Assembly (NCBI GenBank): GCA_963422775.4
Contig: CAUJSJ030000039.1
Coordinates: 1-64,000, forward strand
DNA length: 64,000 bases
Origin: Pelomonas sp963422775
GTDB taxonomy: Bacteria; Pseudomonadota; Gammaproteobacteria; Burkholderiales; Burkholderiaceae_C
Direction: 5' to 3'
Below the pieces are notes generated by a model, which saw only the letters and a list, made by a program, of their open reading frames with translations, had not been told where the DNA came from and did no database searches. Position numbers and translations under genes: made by a program. How positions within the stretch are numbered: the first letter of the stretch is position 1; the number at the start of each line of letters is the position of its first letter. Positions 52,266-61,555 of this stretch are shown piece by piece.

Positions 52266-54179
52266 ATGAAGTTCCGGCCCGACATCGAGGGGCTTCGGGC
52301 CCTGGCCATCGTGCCGGTCGTGGTCTTCCACGCCTGGCCGGCTGCCTTGCCGGGCGGCTTCGTGGGGGTGGACATCTTTTTCGTGATCTCGGGCTACCTG
52401 ATCACGACGCTGTTGCTGCAGCGACTGGCGGCCGGCACCTACAGCATCGGTTCCTTCTACGCGGCACGCATCCGGCGCATCTTCCCGGCACTGTTTGCAA
52501 TGCTGGCGATCCTCGTGCCGGCCTGCCTGCTGTTGCTGGAGCCTGCAGCACTGCGCGAGTTCGGGCGACTGCTGGGTGCGACGGGCCTGTTCGTCTCCAA
52601 CATTGAGCTGTATCGCACCACAGGGTATTTCGAGGGCGCCGCCGACCTCAAACCGCTGCTGCACACCTGGTCGTTGGCTGTCGAAGAGCAGTACTACATC
52701 GTTTTCCCGCTGCTGCTTGCCTTGTTGTGGCGTTTCGCGCGGCAGCGCATCGGCATGGTCTTGTTGGGCGTGGGCCTGGTGTCGCTGGCTTATTGCCTTT
52801 GGTTGATGCGGCGCGATGCCGAGCTGGCCTTCTACAGCGCGCCTGCACGCACCTTCGAGCTGATGATTGGCTCGGGCCTGGCCTGGTGGGTCAGTCGCGA
52901 CGAAGCCAGTCCCACGCGTCCGGCTTGGCTGGACCAGGGCGTCGGCTGGGTCGCGCTCGCCGCCCTGGTCTCCTCGCTGCTGCTGATGCGCGCTGACCAG
53001 GCCTTTCCGGGGCCTCTGGCACTGTGGCCATGCCTCGCGACTGCGGCCCTGATCTGGGTGGGCGCCTCGAAACGGGCCGTTGCGACGCGCTGGCTAGCGG
53101 CGCCGCCGCTGCGCTGGCTCGGAGCGATGTCGTTTTCGCTCTACCTGTGGCATTGGCCGGTGCTGGTGCTGACGCATCACCTCGTGCTGGATTTGCCCAC
53201 TCCCTGGCAGGCTGCGCTCGCTGTGGCCCTGTCCGTTGCGTTGGCCTGGGCCTCGCTGCGCTGGGTGGAGGCGCCGGTGCGGCAGTCCAGGGTGGCGCAG
53301 CCCATCATGCTCGCGGCTGGCGCATCGACGATCTTCGCGAGCCTGGCCGTGGCTTGGGCGCTGACGGTGGCATCGGATCAGCGCGCCGCCCAGCCGGGCC
53401 GCGATGCCACGCTGCGCGCGGGTGCCAACGACTTCAGCCCTGATCGCAAGCGCTGCCATTCCAGTGGCAACCGCTGGCTGGACTACGACGCCCGTTGCTT
53501 GTTCGGCCCCGAGGCCGCGCCGGCAACGCTGGCCGTCTGGGGCGACAGCCATGGTGTGGAGATCGCTCGTGCCCTGGGTGACCAGGCCTCGGGCCGCCGC
53601 GTCGCCCAGCTCACCGGCTCTACCTGCCCACCGGCGCTGGACTACACGCCGCCCGGCCGACCGCGCTGCGCCGCCGTCAACCGCGCGCTGATTGAGCGTC
53701 TGAGCCAGGATGCGAGCGTCGACAGCGTGCTGCTGGCCGCGCGATATGAGGTCTACCTGAACGCTCCGGATGCAGCTGCCTTCGAGGCAGGCATGGCCGA
53801 GAGCGTGCGGCGCCTGCGCCAGGCCGGCAAGCTGGTGCTGCTTCTGGATCCTTTGCCGACCTATCACTACCCCATCCCGGCCGCCCTGGCCCAGCGCTGG
53901 CATCGGGGCCTGGATCTCGCCCAGCAGGGGCTGACGCCATTGCAGTACGAGGCCAGGCAGGTCGATTCGCTAGCTCTGGTGCAGAAACTGGCTGCTGGTG
54001 GCCAGGCCCGGCGCGTCGCCATCGGCGAGGTGCTCTGTGCAGGGTCGCGCTGCGCTGTGCTGGACGGGGACCGCAGCTTCTATTTCGACGACAACCACCT
54101 CAGCATGCGAGGCGCAGCCGAGGTGGCACCGGCCGTACTGCGCTTGCTGGCTTCGCCCGGCGAGCGGCAGGCTCGATAA
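52266..54179 (+). CDS. acyltransferase family 3 fused to SGNH domain (OafA-type)
   Basis: A 637-residue membrane protein. About ten helices of the AT3 domain (about 1-370) start with MKFRPDIEGLRALAIVPVVV and contain HTWSLAVEEQYYIVFPLLL. A periplasmic SGNH domain (about 400-637) shows the nucleophile in WGDSHGVEIA and the Asp/His pair in DDNHLSMRG. AT3-SGNH proteins add O-acetyl groups to surface polysaccharides. It is the last gene of the plus-strand operon and ends 17 bases from the convergent asparagine-synthase-like gene. Confidence 0.92.
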   Translation: MKFRPDIEGLRALAIVPVVVFHAWPAALPGGFVGVDIFFVISGYLITTLLLQRLAAGTYSIGSFYAARIRRIFPALFAMLAILVPACLLLLEPAALREFGRLLGATGLFVSNIELYRTTGYFEGAADLKPLLHTWSLAVEEQYYIVFPLLLALLWRFARQRIGMVLLGVGLVSLAYCLWLMRRDAELAFYSAPARTFELMIGSGLAWWVSRDEASPTRPAWLDQGVGWVALAALVSSLLLMRADQAFPGPLALWPCLATAALIWVGASKRAVATRWLAAPPLRWLGAMSFSLYLWHWPVLVLTHHLVLDLPTPWQAALAVALSVALAWASLRWVEAPVRQSRVAQPIMLAAGASTIFASLAVAWALTVASDQRAAQPGRDATLRAGANDFSPDRKRCHSSGNRWLDYDARCLFGPEAAPATLAVWGDSHGVEIARALGDQASGRRVAQLTGSTCPPALDYTPPGRPRCAAVNRALIERLSQDASVDSVLLAARYEVYLNAPDAAAFEAGMAESVRRLRQAGKLVLLLDPLPTYHYPIPAALAQRWHRGLDLAQQGLTPLQYEARQVDSLALVQKLAAGGQARRVAIGEVLCAGSRCAVLDGDRSFYFDDNHLSMRGAAEVAPAVLRLLASPGERQAR

Positions 54180-54196
54180 GTGGGGGCCCAACCGGC

Positions 54197-55900
54197 TCAG
54201 CTGAGCCGATAGTCCGGCGCATGCCGGCGCAGCCACTGCTCCAGCATCATCAGGATCCAGACCATCTCGCCGTAGTAGCCGGCGTGCTCCTTGAGCCGAC
54301 GCGTCAGCAGGTTGTCGACAAACTCGGCTCGCACAATGCCACGCGCTGCCACGCCGCGCAGGGATTCCGCGGCGAGCGCGTTGAGCGCGGCATCCTTGAC
54401 CGCCCAGGGGCCGAAGGGCAGGCCGAAGCCGTGTTTCTTCTTCGTCAGGATCTCGTCCGGAAGGAGGCCGCGCAGTGCCTCCTTGAAGAACCAGCGCAGC
54501 TTCAGGCCCTTGAGCTTGTAGCTGGTGGGCAGTTTCAGCGAGAAGTCCAGCAGTCGGGTGTCCAGCAGCGGAAAGCTCACATCGATGCCCGCCAGGCCCG
54601 TCGTGCCGACGACCTTGGGCAGATCGTTCTCGGCCAGCGTGTAGCGCCAGTCGAAGGCCAGCATCTGGTTGACGAGGCTGGCGTCTTGCGGGCCGGCAGC
54701 CCAGGTGGCGCGCTGATGCTGGCGCGGGCTTCCGGTGTCGACGGCGGCCAGGAAGGCCGGCGTCAGCACTTCCGCCAAACCCAGGCGGTCCAGCAGGTTG
54801 TAGGTCTGCATGCGGTCAGGCATGGGCACGCGGGCCTGGCGGATGTAGCTCGTGCCCTTCTTCAACAGCGGGATGTTGCCTGTCACCGGGTTCATGAACA
54901 GCGGATGCAGCACGCCCGCGCGCAGTGGCGAAGGGATCTGGCTGTAGACGTGGAAGACCCGTTCCTTGGCATAGCGCGTATTGCCGCCGAAGAGTTCGTC
55001 GCCGCCGTCGCCGGCCAGGATGCGCGTGTAGCCGTCGGCGCGAGCCTTGCTAGCGCAGTAGAAGGCCGGCACGGCCGACGAGTTGCCGAAAGGCTGGTCG
55101 TAGTGGGCCGCGACGTCTGGGATGGCCTTCACGAGGTCGGCCGGCGTCACGTAGTACTCGTGATGGTCAGCGCCGTAGGCCTTGGCGGCGATGCGGGCGT
55201 ACTCCATCTCGTCATAGCCCTCGGCCTCGAAGCCGATGGAGTAGCTGGCGGGTGGCCGGTCGGTGGCTTCGCGAAGCAGGCCGCAGACGGTGGAGCTGTC
55301 GGTGCCGCCGCTCAGGAAGCAGGCCGTCTTGCCGTCGGCACCCAGGCGCTCGCGAACGGCGCTGCGCAAGATGCCGCGGAACTCGTCGCGCAGCGCGTCG
55401 AAGCTGGGGTTGGCCTGCTCCGCAAAGCTTGCAACCCAGTAGGGCGCAACGGTCAGCTGGCCATTCTCGAAAAGCGCGTAGTGCGCGGGCGGCAACCGGT
55501 GGACGCCAGCATAGATGGTACGGGGCGAGGGAATGCAGTGGTGGAACAGGTAATCGAAGATGGCCTGCGGGTCGAGTTCGCGGATGCCCAGGCGCCGCGC
55601 CAGTTCGTCGGCACGCGTCGCGTAGTGCAGGCGGCCGTCGCGCACGGCATAGCACAGGCTGTGCACGGCGAACCGGTCGACGGCGAGGTAGGTGCCGCCG
55701 CTCGGCAAGGCGAGCGCGACAGCGAACTCGCCACTCACGTCGGCCGCGCAGGCCGCGCCGCGTGTGGCATAGGCCTGTTGCCAGTCGCCCAGCGCGTCAG
55801 CGGCAGTGGCAGCGGCAGTGGCAGTGGCAGTGGCAGTCGCGGCGAAGCGGGGAGATCCGGAGGCGAAGGGCGTTTCGGGCGGCAGGGCTTGGGCTTGCAT
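54197..55900 (-). CDS. asparagine-synthase-like protein with degenerate N-terminal domain
   Basis: A 567-residue protein with the ATP pyrophosphatase PP-loop SGGTDSST and the synthetase domain (about 205-560), including AGDGGDELFGGNTRY. The N-terminal glutaminase domain is shortened and lacks the essential MCG Cys, so it probably cannot use glutamine itself. Residues about 22-35 are an Ala/Thr run encoded by a six-base repeat. It is the last gene of the minus-strand operon, 15 bases after the double-GNAT gene. It may amidate a sugar acid with free ammonia, or adenylate another carboxylate. Confidence 0.82.
   Translation of the reverse strand: MQAQALPPETPFASGSPRFAATATATATAAATAADALGDWQQAYATRGAACAADVSGEFAVALALPSGGTYLAVDRFAVHSLCYAVRDGRLHYATRADELARRLGIRELDPQAIFDYLFHHCIPSPRTIYAGVHRLPPAHYALFENGQLTVAPYWVASFAEQANPSFDALRDEFRGILRSAVRERLGADGKTACFLSGGTDSSTVCGLLREATDRPPASYSIGFEAEGYDEMEYARIAAKAYGADHHEYYVTPADLVKAIPDVAAHYDQPFGNSSAVPAFYCASKARADGYTRILAGDGGDELFGGNTRYAKERVFHVYSQIPSPLRAGVLHPLFMNPVTGNIPLLKKGTSYIRQARVPMPDRMQTYNLLDRLGLAEVLTPAFLAAVDTGSPRQHQRATWAAGPQDASLVNQMLAFDWRYTLAENDLPKVVGTTGLAGIDVSFPLLDTRLLDFSLKLPTSYKLKGLKLRWFFKEALRGLLPDEILTKKKHGFGLPFGPWAVKDAALNALAAESLRGVAARGIVRAEFVDNLLTRRLKEHAGYYGEMVWILMMLEQWLRRHAPDYRLS
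55802..55837 (-). repeat. six-unit hexanucleotide repeat in the asparagine-synthase-like gene
   Basis: Six copies of GGCAGT (one is GGCAGC) on the plus strand, coding for Thr-Ala pairs on the minus strand. Copy-number change would alter length but not frame. Confidence 0.85.
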
Positions 55901-55915
55901 GCGGGCTCGTGAGGA

Positions 55916-58111
55916 TCAGGACGCGGGATTGTCTGCGGGAAGGGCGGCTGCGGGCGTGTAGGTCGCGCGCAGGCGCCGCCAGGTCTTGCCCACGGCCTGG
56001 CGCAGCAGGCCGATCAGTCCGTGCGGCGTGGCGGGGTCGTAGGCGACGAGTCCGAAGCGCTCGCGGCGGTGGCTCATCCAGGTCTTCTTGTAGGCATCGT
56101 CGCCGATCAGATAGTCGACCTCGGTGACGTTCTCGCGGTCGATGACCTGCTCAAGCAGCAAGGCCGTGACAAGCGTTCCGGGGGCGACCGCCTTGTAGGC
56201 TTCGTCGTAGGCCACTTTGTAGATGTGGGCCCGCCCCGCATTGACGATCCAGAGCTGGGCCGCGATCGGCTTGTCGCCGATCCAGGCAAGGCCCAGACGG
56301 AGCCAGCCGCGGCGGGCGCACAGCCGGATCAGGCCGGGGACGAATTCGGCATAGGGTTCAGGTACTTTCCAGCTGGCGCCGTAGACCGCTTCGTAGGCCG
56401 AGATGCCCCGTTCGACGTCGGCCTCGTCGCGGATGATTTCGAGGTGACCATTGTCGGCGGCCAAGCGCTTGGTCATGCGCTTGATGGTGCTGCGCAGCTG
56501 GCCGCTGCGGTTCTTGAGGTAGCTCTGCCAGTCGCCGTTGACCTGGAGATACCAGTTGCCGAATGCGAAGTATTCGTGCGGGCTCAGCCCGGCCAGGCGC
56601 AGCGCGTCCCGAAGCAGCTCAAACTCGTGCGCTTGCGGATCCATGGGCCAGAAGCGGAATGCCGGCGTGCCGCGGTGGTTCTTGCGCAGCGCCAGTGTCA
56701 GCGGCAGCAAGTCTTCGGGCGTGAGTTCGTCGTCCAGCGCCGGCGCGTACAGCGTCGTGTAGTAGTTGGCCAGTGCCCCGACTTCCTGGCCGCCCGCGGC
56801 GCCCGGCTGGGTGCCTACGGGCAGCACGGCCAGGGCGCGCCCCTGTCGGCGCAGCACGTACAGCGCGACCTGGGCTTGATCGCGAAATACCGTGTCCGCC
56901 AGCAGGCCGAACCAGTCGGCACCAAACTCCACGTAGGCCTGCTCGTTGCGGCGCAGCAGGGCCAATGCATCCTCGGGCAAGTCGCGTGGGTGGGCGAAGC
57001 ACTCGACCGTTGCACCGCTGCGCTGCGCCATCGCCAGCGCGTCGACGCGGCGGTGAAGCTTGCGACCCGTCCAGCCGCGCGTGCCGCGCCTGAGCAGGCC
57101 GTAAATGGTCGGCAGGAAGCTGTGGCGGTAGACGCTGACGTGGTTGATCCAGCGTTGTGAAGTGGACCAGGCCAGCAGGTCAGGTTCGGCATTGGTGTAG
57201 AACTCGACGACGCCGCCCGGCGCGCGCTTGAATAGATCCTCGAGCACGCGCAGCAGCAGGATGCGGCCGGGTGCGAAGCGCTCGAACTGCTCGTGGAAGG
57301 CCGTCTTCAGCATGATGGCCATGCCGTCACGCAGCAGCAGCATGCGCGAGGCCAGCAGTTCCTCGCCCAGCCACAGTTCGTAGACCAGGGCCTCGCCGTG
57401 AACGGCGAATTGGCGCATGACCTCGGCGTAGAAGCGTCCTTGCGGGTTGTCGCTGCCGACGGCCGTGCCCTCGCGGCCCTTCCAGCCGCTGGACTCCAGC
57501 ACCGCGTATCGATCCACGGCCGCCGCGATAGCTTCGGGCGTGCTGATGACCTCCATGCGCTCCGCGCTCGGCTCAGACTGCAGCCGGCGCAGGTATCGGC
57601 GCATGTTCTGGATCAGCTTGCGTGGGCGCTGGGCCCAGTAGTCGTCAAAGCCGTTGCGCAGGCTGACGCTCATCGTCAGCGCGTGGGGCAGGCTCTTGAC
57701 GGGCCGGCCAGGCAGATCGCGCAGGTCGCCAAAGCGCGGGTCGTTGCACAACAGGTCCAGCTCGCCGGCATAGCCCGGCAACGCGGCAAGCAGGCCGCCC
57801 AGATCCAGCCCGGGCGGTACGAGGCTCAGCCCGATCTGCGTCTGCGACGGCAAGAAGCTGGACCAGACGCCCACGCCGCGTGCTTGTGCATTGAGCAGCA
57901 GCATGGCCAGGGGCACCGCGCCGTCATCGGCTATGGCGAGCAGCACGTCATCGGCGCCGAAGTGACAAAGCAGCGCATCGACGAAGTCCACGCTCAGCAT
58001 GGCGTGGCCGGCCATCAGCTCGCGGTTGAGGCGTTCCCAGCCATCATGATGCGTGCCGAGGCCCTGTCCGGACTTGATGGGATGAAGCTGCCAGTGCAGG
58101 TGGGAACTCAT
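55916..58111 (-). CDS. tandem GNAT (CelD/FemAB-like) protein
   Basis: A 731-residue cytosolic protein built from two double-GNAT halves. Half one (about 1-345) includes MRRYLRRLQSEPSAERMEVI and FERFAPGRILLLRVLEDLFK. Half two (about 370-715) includes SYLKNRSGQLRSTIKRMTKR and APGTLVTALLLEQVIDRENV. Each resembles one Acetyltransf_6 protein such as the FemAB-like product at 34634. The start at 58111 overlaps the glycosyltransferase stop (ATGA) and begins MSSHLHWQLHP; a start 42 bases upstream is unlikely. Function probably acylation or aminoacylation of a surface sugar. Confidence 0.78.
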   Translation of the reverse strand: MSSHLHWQLHPIKSGQGLGTHHDGWERLNRELMAGHAMLSVDFVDALLCHFGADDVLLAIADDGAVPLAMLLLNAQARGVGVWSSFLPSQTQIGLSLVPPGLDLGGLLAALPGYAGELDLLCNDPRFGDLRDLPGRPVKSLPHALTMSVSLRNGFDDYWAQRPRKLIQNMRRYLRRLQSEPSAERMEVISTPEAIAAAVDRYAVLESSGWKGREGTAVGSDNPQGRFYAEVMRQFAVHGEALVYELWLGEELLASRMLLLRDGMAIMLKTAFHEQFERFAPGRILLLRVLEDLFKRAPGGVVEFYTNAEPDLLAWSTSQRWINHVSVYRHSFLPTIYGLLRRGTRGWTGRKLHRRVDALAMAQRSGATVECFAHPRDLPEDALALLRRNEQAYVEFGADWFGLLADTVFRDQAQVALYVLRRQGRALAVLPVGTQPGAAGGQEVGALANYYTTLYAPALDDELTPEDLLPLTLALRKNHRGTPAFRFWPMDPQAHEFELLRDALRLAGLSPHEYFAFGNWYLQVNGDWQSYLKNRSGQLRSTIKRMTKRLAADNGHLEIIRDEADVERGISAYEAVYGASWKVPEPYAEFVPGLIRLCARRGWLRLGLAWIGDKPIAAQLWIVNAGRAHIYKVAYDEAYKAVAPGTLVTALLLEQVIDRENVTEVDYLIGDDAYKKTWMSHRRERFGLVAYDPATPHGLIGLLRQAVGKTWRRLRATYTPAAALPADNPAS

Positions 58112-59055
58112 GGCGCGTCGAGATTCAGGAAGTGAGGTCCTGCCTCGGCGCATTGGCGAGCGTGGCGGCGGGTGCTGGGCAATTCGCCCAGCACCCGCAG
58201 CGTCGCGTGCAGGCTGGCGATGAAGGCCTGCAGGTCATGGTCGCACAGCAGATCGGCCAGCGGCCGCACGACGCCCGTGGCGATCAGGCGCAGCAGCTGG
58301 CCCGCCAGCCGCCCCTGCGGGCGCTTGAGATCGGTGAGCAGCCCCGAACGCTGCCGCTCGCTGCGGCCGCGCATGGTCAGCCACCAGCCCTGCGGCGGGC
58401 GGGGCGACTTGGCACGCAGATGCACGATGCGCGCCGCCGGCAACAGGGCCGTGCGCAGGCCATGGTGGCTGAAGCGATCGATGAGGTCGTCGTCCTCGCC
58501 ATACATGAAGAAGAGCGGGTCGAAGCCGCCCACCTGCCGGAACACAGCGGCGCGCAGCATCCAGGCTGCCGCATTGATCCCGCGGATGGCGTAGTGCGGT
58601 TGCACGCGATCCAGGCAGGCGTCGGACAGATAGCCCGGCGCATGGCGCTGCAGATAGGCGTTCTGGGTGTTGGGGTCGACGCGGCTCAGGTCGGGGCTGC
58701 AATGCAGGGGGCTGACGATGTCGAACTCGGGGTGCGCCTGCAGGAACTCCACCATCAGTGCGATGGCCTGCGGCGTGATGTAGGCATCCTGGTTCAGCAG
58801 GAAGACGGCATCGCCGCCTTGCCGGAGGGCGTATTCGATGCCTAGGTTGTTGCCGCGCCCGAAGCCGAGGTTGGCTCCGCTCTCAATGAGTACGGCCTCC
58901 GGAAACTCCTGGCGCACGATGCCTGCCGTGCCGTCACCCGAGGCGTTGTCGACGACGACGGCCACGCAGGGATGGCTGCTGTCGCGCAAGGACTGCAGGG
59001 CGCCGCGTATCCAGGGGGCGCCGTTGAAAGTGACGATGACGACGAAGACCTTCAT
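58108..59055 (-). CDS. glycosyltransferase family 2 (rhamnosyltransferase-like)
   Basis: A 315-residue GT-A enzyme. The N-terminus MKVFVVIVTFNGAPWIRGAL and DNASGDGT bind the nucleotide sugar; LLNQDAYI holds the metal-binding DxD-like position; FFMYGEDDDLIDRF carries the conserved ED motif. This profile fits GT2 enzymes of the rhamnosyltransferase kind. The CAT at 59053-59055 overlaps the flippase stop by four bases. Confidence 0.87.
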   Translation of the reverse strand: MKVFVVIVTFNGAPWIRGALQSLRDSSHPCVAVVVDNASGDGTAGIVRQEFPEAVLIESGANLGFGRGNNLGIEYALRQGGDAVFLLNQDAYITPQAIALMVEFLQAHPEFDIVSPLHCSPDLSRVDPNTQNAYLQRHAPGYLSDACLDRVQPHYAIRGINAAAWMLRAAVFRQVGGFDPLFFMYGEDDDLIDRFSHHGLRTALLPAARIVHLRAKSPRPPQGWWLTMRGRSERQRSGLLTDLKRPQGRLAGQLLRLIATGVVRPLADLLCDHDLQAFIASLHATLRVLGELPSTRRHARQCAEAGPHFLNLDAP

Positions 59056-60506
59056 GGCGTGGCCGCGCGGCGCCGGCGGATCAGGTTGACGATTTCCAGA
59101 TACAGCGGGTGGCCCAGCAGGCGCAGGCCGGCCAGCCAGAGCAGGCAGGTGAGGGCGGCGCAGCCGAGCCAGGCTGGCAGGGGTAGGGCCTGGCCTGCGG
59201 GGCGCAGCCAGGCCGCGATGATGGCGCTGGGCAGCAGGCAGATTAGGGCCAGCATGGCGTTGCGAGTCAGCTCTCGGCCAAGGGCGTTGAAGTCGGTGGG
59301 CAGGCAGCGCTGCTTGAAGACGTAGAAGTAGGGCACGGCGATGACCGCCATGGCCAGGAAGCCCAGGGCCAGGGGCTGCAGAGCCCGCCATTGCCAGAGC
59401 ACGCCGATCAGCAGCAGGGCCTTGACCGGCTGGATAGTCAGGTCGGCCAGGGCCACCCGCTTGGCATGGCCGGCGGCCAGCATGACGGTCGGAATCAGGC
59501 TGTTGAGCACGCTGACTGCGCCGGCCAGGCAATAGATGGGCACCAGCGGCGCCGACGCATCCCATTGCGGGCCGAACATCAGCCTCAGCACTTCCAGCGA
59601 GAACAGCGCGACGAAGCCGTAGAAGGGCCAGGCCACCGCGCTGCAGGCGCCCACGCTCTGCACATAGCGCTGCTCCAGCACATTGCCCTCGCGGTGGGCC
59701 TTGGCATAGGCCGGGTAGGCGACCGAGCGTACCGTGTTCATGATGTCGCGGTGGAAGAGATTCATCAGGCCCTGGGCGCGACTGGCGATGGCGACCTGGG
59801 TGAAGTTCAGCATCTTGCCCACGGCGAGGTCGTTGATGTCCATGGACACCGAGGTGACGACATTGGCCGCCGTGACCGGGCCGCCGAAATGCAGGATCTC
59901 GCGCCAGCGCCGCAGCTGAGGCTGCGCCAACCGGCCCCAAGCACCGCAGAGGCTGACGCCGGTCGCGATCGTCAGGCTGCTGGCGATCTCGCCCCAGGCC
60001 AGGCTGGCCGAACCCGCACCGCTCCAGGCCAGGCCGAGCGTGGTGAAGGTGCCGACGATGGCGGCCGCCACGTTGACGCGCATCAGCCGGTCGAAGCGCA
60101 TGTCGCGTCGCAGCAGCGCGATGGATACGGAGTTGAAGGGCAGGATCAGGAAGTTGACCGAGATGATGCGCACGATGCCGACCAGCGCGGCTTCCCCGTA
60201 GAACTGCGCGATCCAGGGGGCCGCGGCATTGATGCCGACGAACAGGCTGCCGCCCAGCAGCAGCGACACGCCCATGGCGCTGCCGATGTCCTCGCGGCCC
60301 AGCTCCTTGTGCTGGATCAGGTAGTTGGCCAAGCCGAAGTCCCGCACGACCTGGGCCATGCTGATCAGCGCCATGGACACCGAGTACAAGCCGATCTGCG
60401 GCGGCGTCAGCAGACGCGCCAGCATCGTGAACGACAGCAACTGAAGGCCGATCAGCAGATAGCGTTCGAGGAAGGCGAAGCCGAGCGAGCGGCGGACGTC
60501 ACCCAT
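59052..60506 (-). CDS. wzx: oligosaccharide flippase (Wzx, MOP family)
   Basis: A 484-residue membrane protein with 12-14 helices, starting MGDVRRSLGFAFLERYLLIG. It moves lipid-linked repeat units from the inner to the outer face of the inner membrane. Typical segments are the first helix pair with LLTPPQIGLYSVSMALI and the central VAYPAYAKAHREG loop. It overlaps the upstream glycosyltransferase stop (TGATG) and the downstream one. It is the only intact flippase in the window; a second copy survives only as a 3' remnant at 48757-49490. Confidence 0.9.
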   Translation of the reverse strand: MGDVRRSLGFAFLERYLLIGLQLLSFTMLARLLTPPQIGLYSVSMALISMAQVVRDFGLANYLIQHKELGREDIGSAMGVSLLLGGSLFVGINAAAPWIAQFYGEAALVGIVRIISVNFLILPFNSVSIALLRRDMRFDRLMRVNVAAAIVGTFTTLGLAWSGAGSASLAWGEIASSLTIATGVSLCGAWGRLAQPQLRRWREILHFGGPVTAANVVTSVSMDINDLAVGKMLNFTQVAIASRAQGLMNLFHRDIMNTVRSVAYPAYAKAHREGNVLEQRYVQSVGACSAVAWPFYGFVALFSLEVLRLMFGPQWDASAPLVPIYCLAGAVSVLNSLIPTVMLAAGHAKRVALADLTIQPVKALLLIGVLWQWRALQPLALGFLAMAVIAVPYFYVFKQRCLPTDFNALGRELTRNAMLALICLLPSAIIAAWLRPAGQALPLPAWLGCAALTCLLWLAGLRLLGHPLYLEIVNLIRRRRAATP

Positions 60507-61504
60507 CAGTAGACGTTCGTCTTCTTCTGGGAGCGGCCTTCGACCCAGCCAGGGTAGGCGTGCGGCCTCAACCGTGACATCCAGCGGCTGGCCATGGTGC
60601 CCCAGGCGCGCCACAGCCTCAACTCGCGGGCGAAACGCTCGGCGGGGCTGTCGCCACGCAGCGGCGCCGTCAACCAGGCCATGGCGTCCTGCAGCGCGCG
60701 GCGATAGAGCCACAACGGCACCCACGCGAAATGGCGCACGCCCGGCTGCATCTCCGTCCATGGGGAAATGCCGGCCTTCAAGGACCAGCGCCGGAAATAG
60801 CGCTGCGTGAGGATCGCTGGATCGACGGGCGCCGTGACCATCACGGCGGGCAGGTAGGCCACGCATTCACCGCGCGCCAACGCCCGTTGGCCGAACTCGT
60901 AGTCCATGTGGCGGAAATGCGTTTCCGAGAAGCCGCCGATCCGGTCGAAGAGATCGATGCGCGCGAACAAGTTTGTCCCGGCCGGCGCATAGTCGGCCGG
61001 TGGCGGGCATAGCGGCTGCTCGCCAATGTCCACTTCGGCCACGATGGCGCCCATGCTGCGGTGGTACCAAACGGGTGGCCGCCCCCCGGGCCAGGTCACC
61101 ACGGTCTTGCCGCCGGCCAGCGATGGACTGCAGGGAGAATCATCCATGGCGGCGAGCAACTGCTCCAGCCAGGTCGGCTCGAAAAAGACGTCGTCATCGG
61201 TGAATGCGAGCAGATCGCACCTCAGCCGGCGTGCCTCTTCGATGCCCATGTTCAGGGCAAACTGCTTGCCCTGGCTGGGTTCGAACAGCACGTGCAATCG
61301 TCCAAGCGGCCAGTCGGCTTGCAAGGCCTTCAGGCGGGCCTGGGTGTCGTCGTGGGAGTTGTTGTCTACCACGAGCACGTCGACCTCGGCCGCACCCGGT
61401 TGGCGCACCTGGGCGAGGCTCGCCACTGTCTCGGCAAGTACGCTGGCGCGGTTCCAGGTGCAGATGATAACAGCGATACGGACAGGCATGGCGGGCGAGT
61501 TCAC
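60506..61504 (-). CDS. glycosyltransferase family 2
   Basis: A 332-residue GT-A enzyme. IAVIICTWNRASVLAETVAS starts the nucleotide-binding fold, FTDDDVFFEPTWL carries the DDD metal motif, and FRHMDYEFGQRALARG carries the downstream acidic motif. Start at 61504; an internal Met at 61489 (MPVRIAVIICTW) is also plausible. It is closely related to the decayed copy at 61556-62337, which suggests tandem duplication. Confidence 0.87.
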   Translation of the reverse strand: MNSPAMPVRIAVIICTWNRASVLAETVASLAQVRQPGAAEVDVLVVDNNSHDDTQARLKALQADWPLGRLHVLFEPSQGKQFALNMGIEEARRLRCDLLAFTDDDVFFEPTWLEQLLAAMDDSPCSPSLAGGKTVVTWPGGRPPVWYHRSMGAIVAEVDIGEQPLCPPPADYAPAGTNLFARIDLFDRIGGFSETHFRHMDYEFGQRALARGECVAYLPAVMVTAPVDPAILTQRYFRRWSLKAGISPWTEMQPGVRHFAWVPLWLYRRALQDAMAWLTAPLRGDSPAERFARELRLWRAWGTMASRWMSRLRPHAYPGWVEGRSQKKTNVY

Positions 61505-61555
61505 GGGATGCGGCCGAGGAGGCGCTAGGCACGGAGCCGCGACGCGAGGTGCGGT

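Noticed and set aside
55802..55837. Phase-variation tract in the asparagine-synthase-like gene
   Set aside because: A six-base unit changes length without shifting the frame, so on/off switching is not possible by this route.
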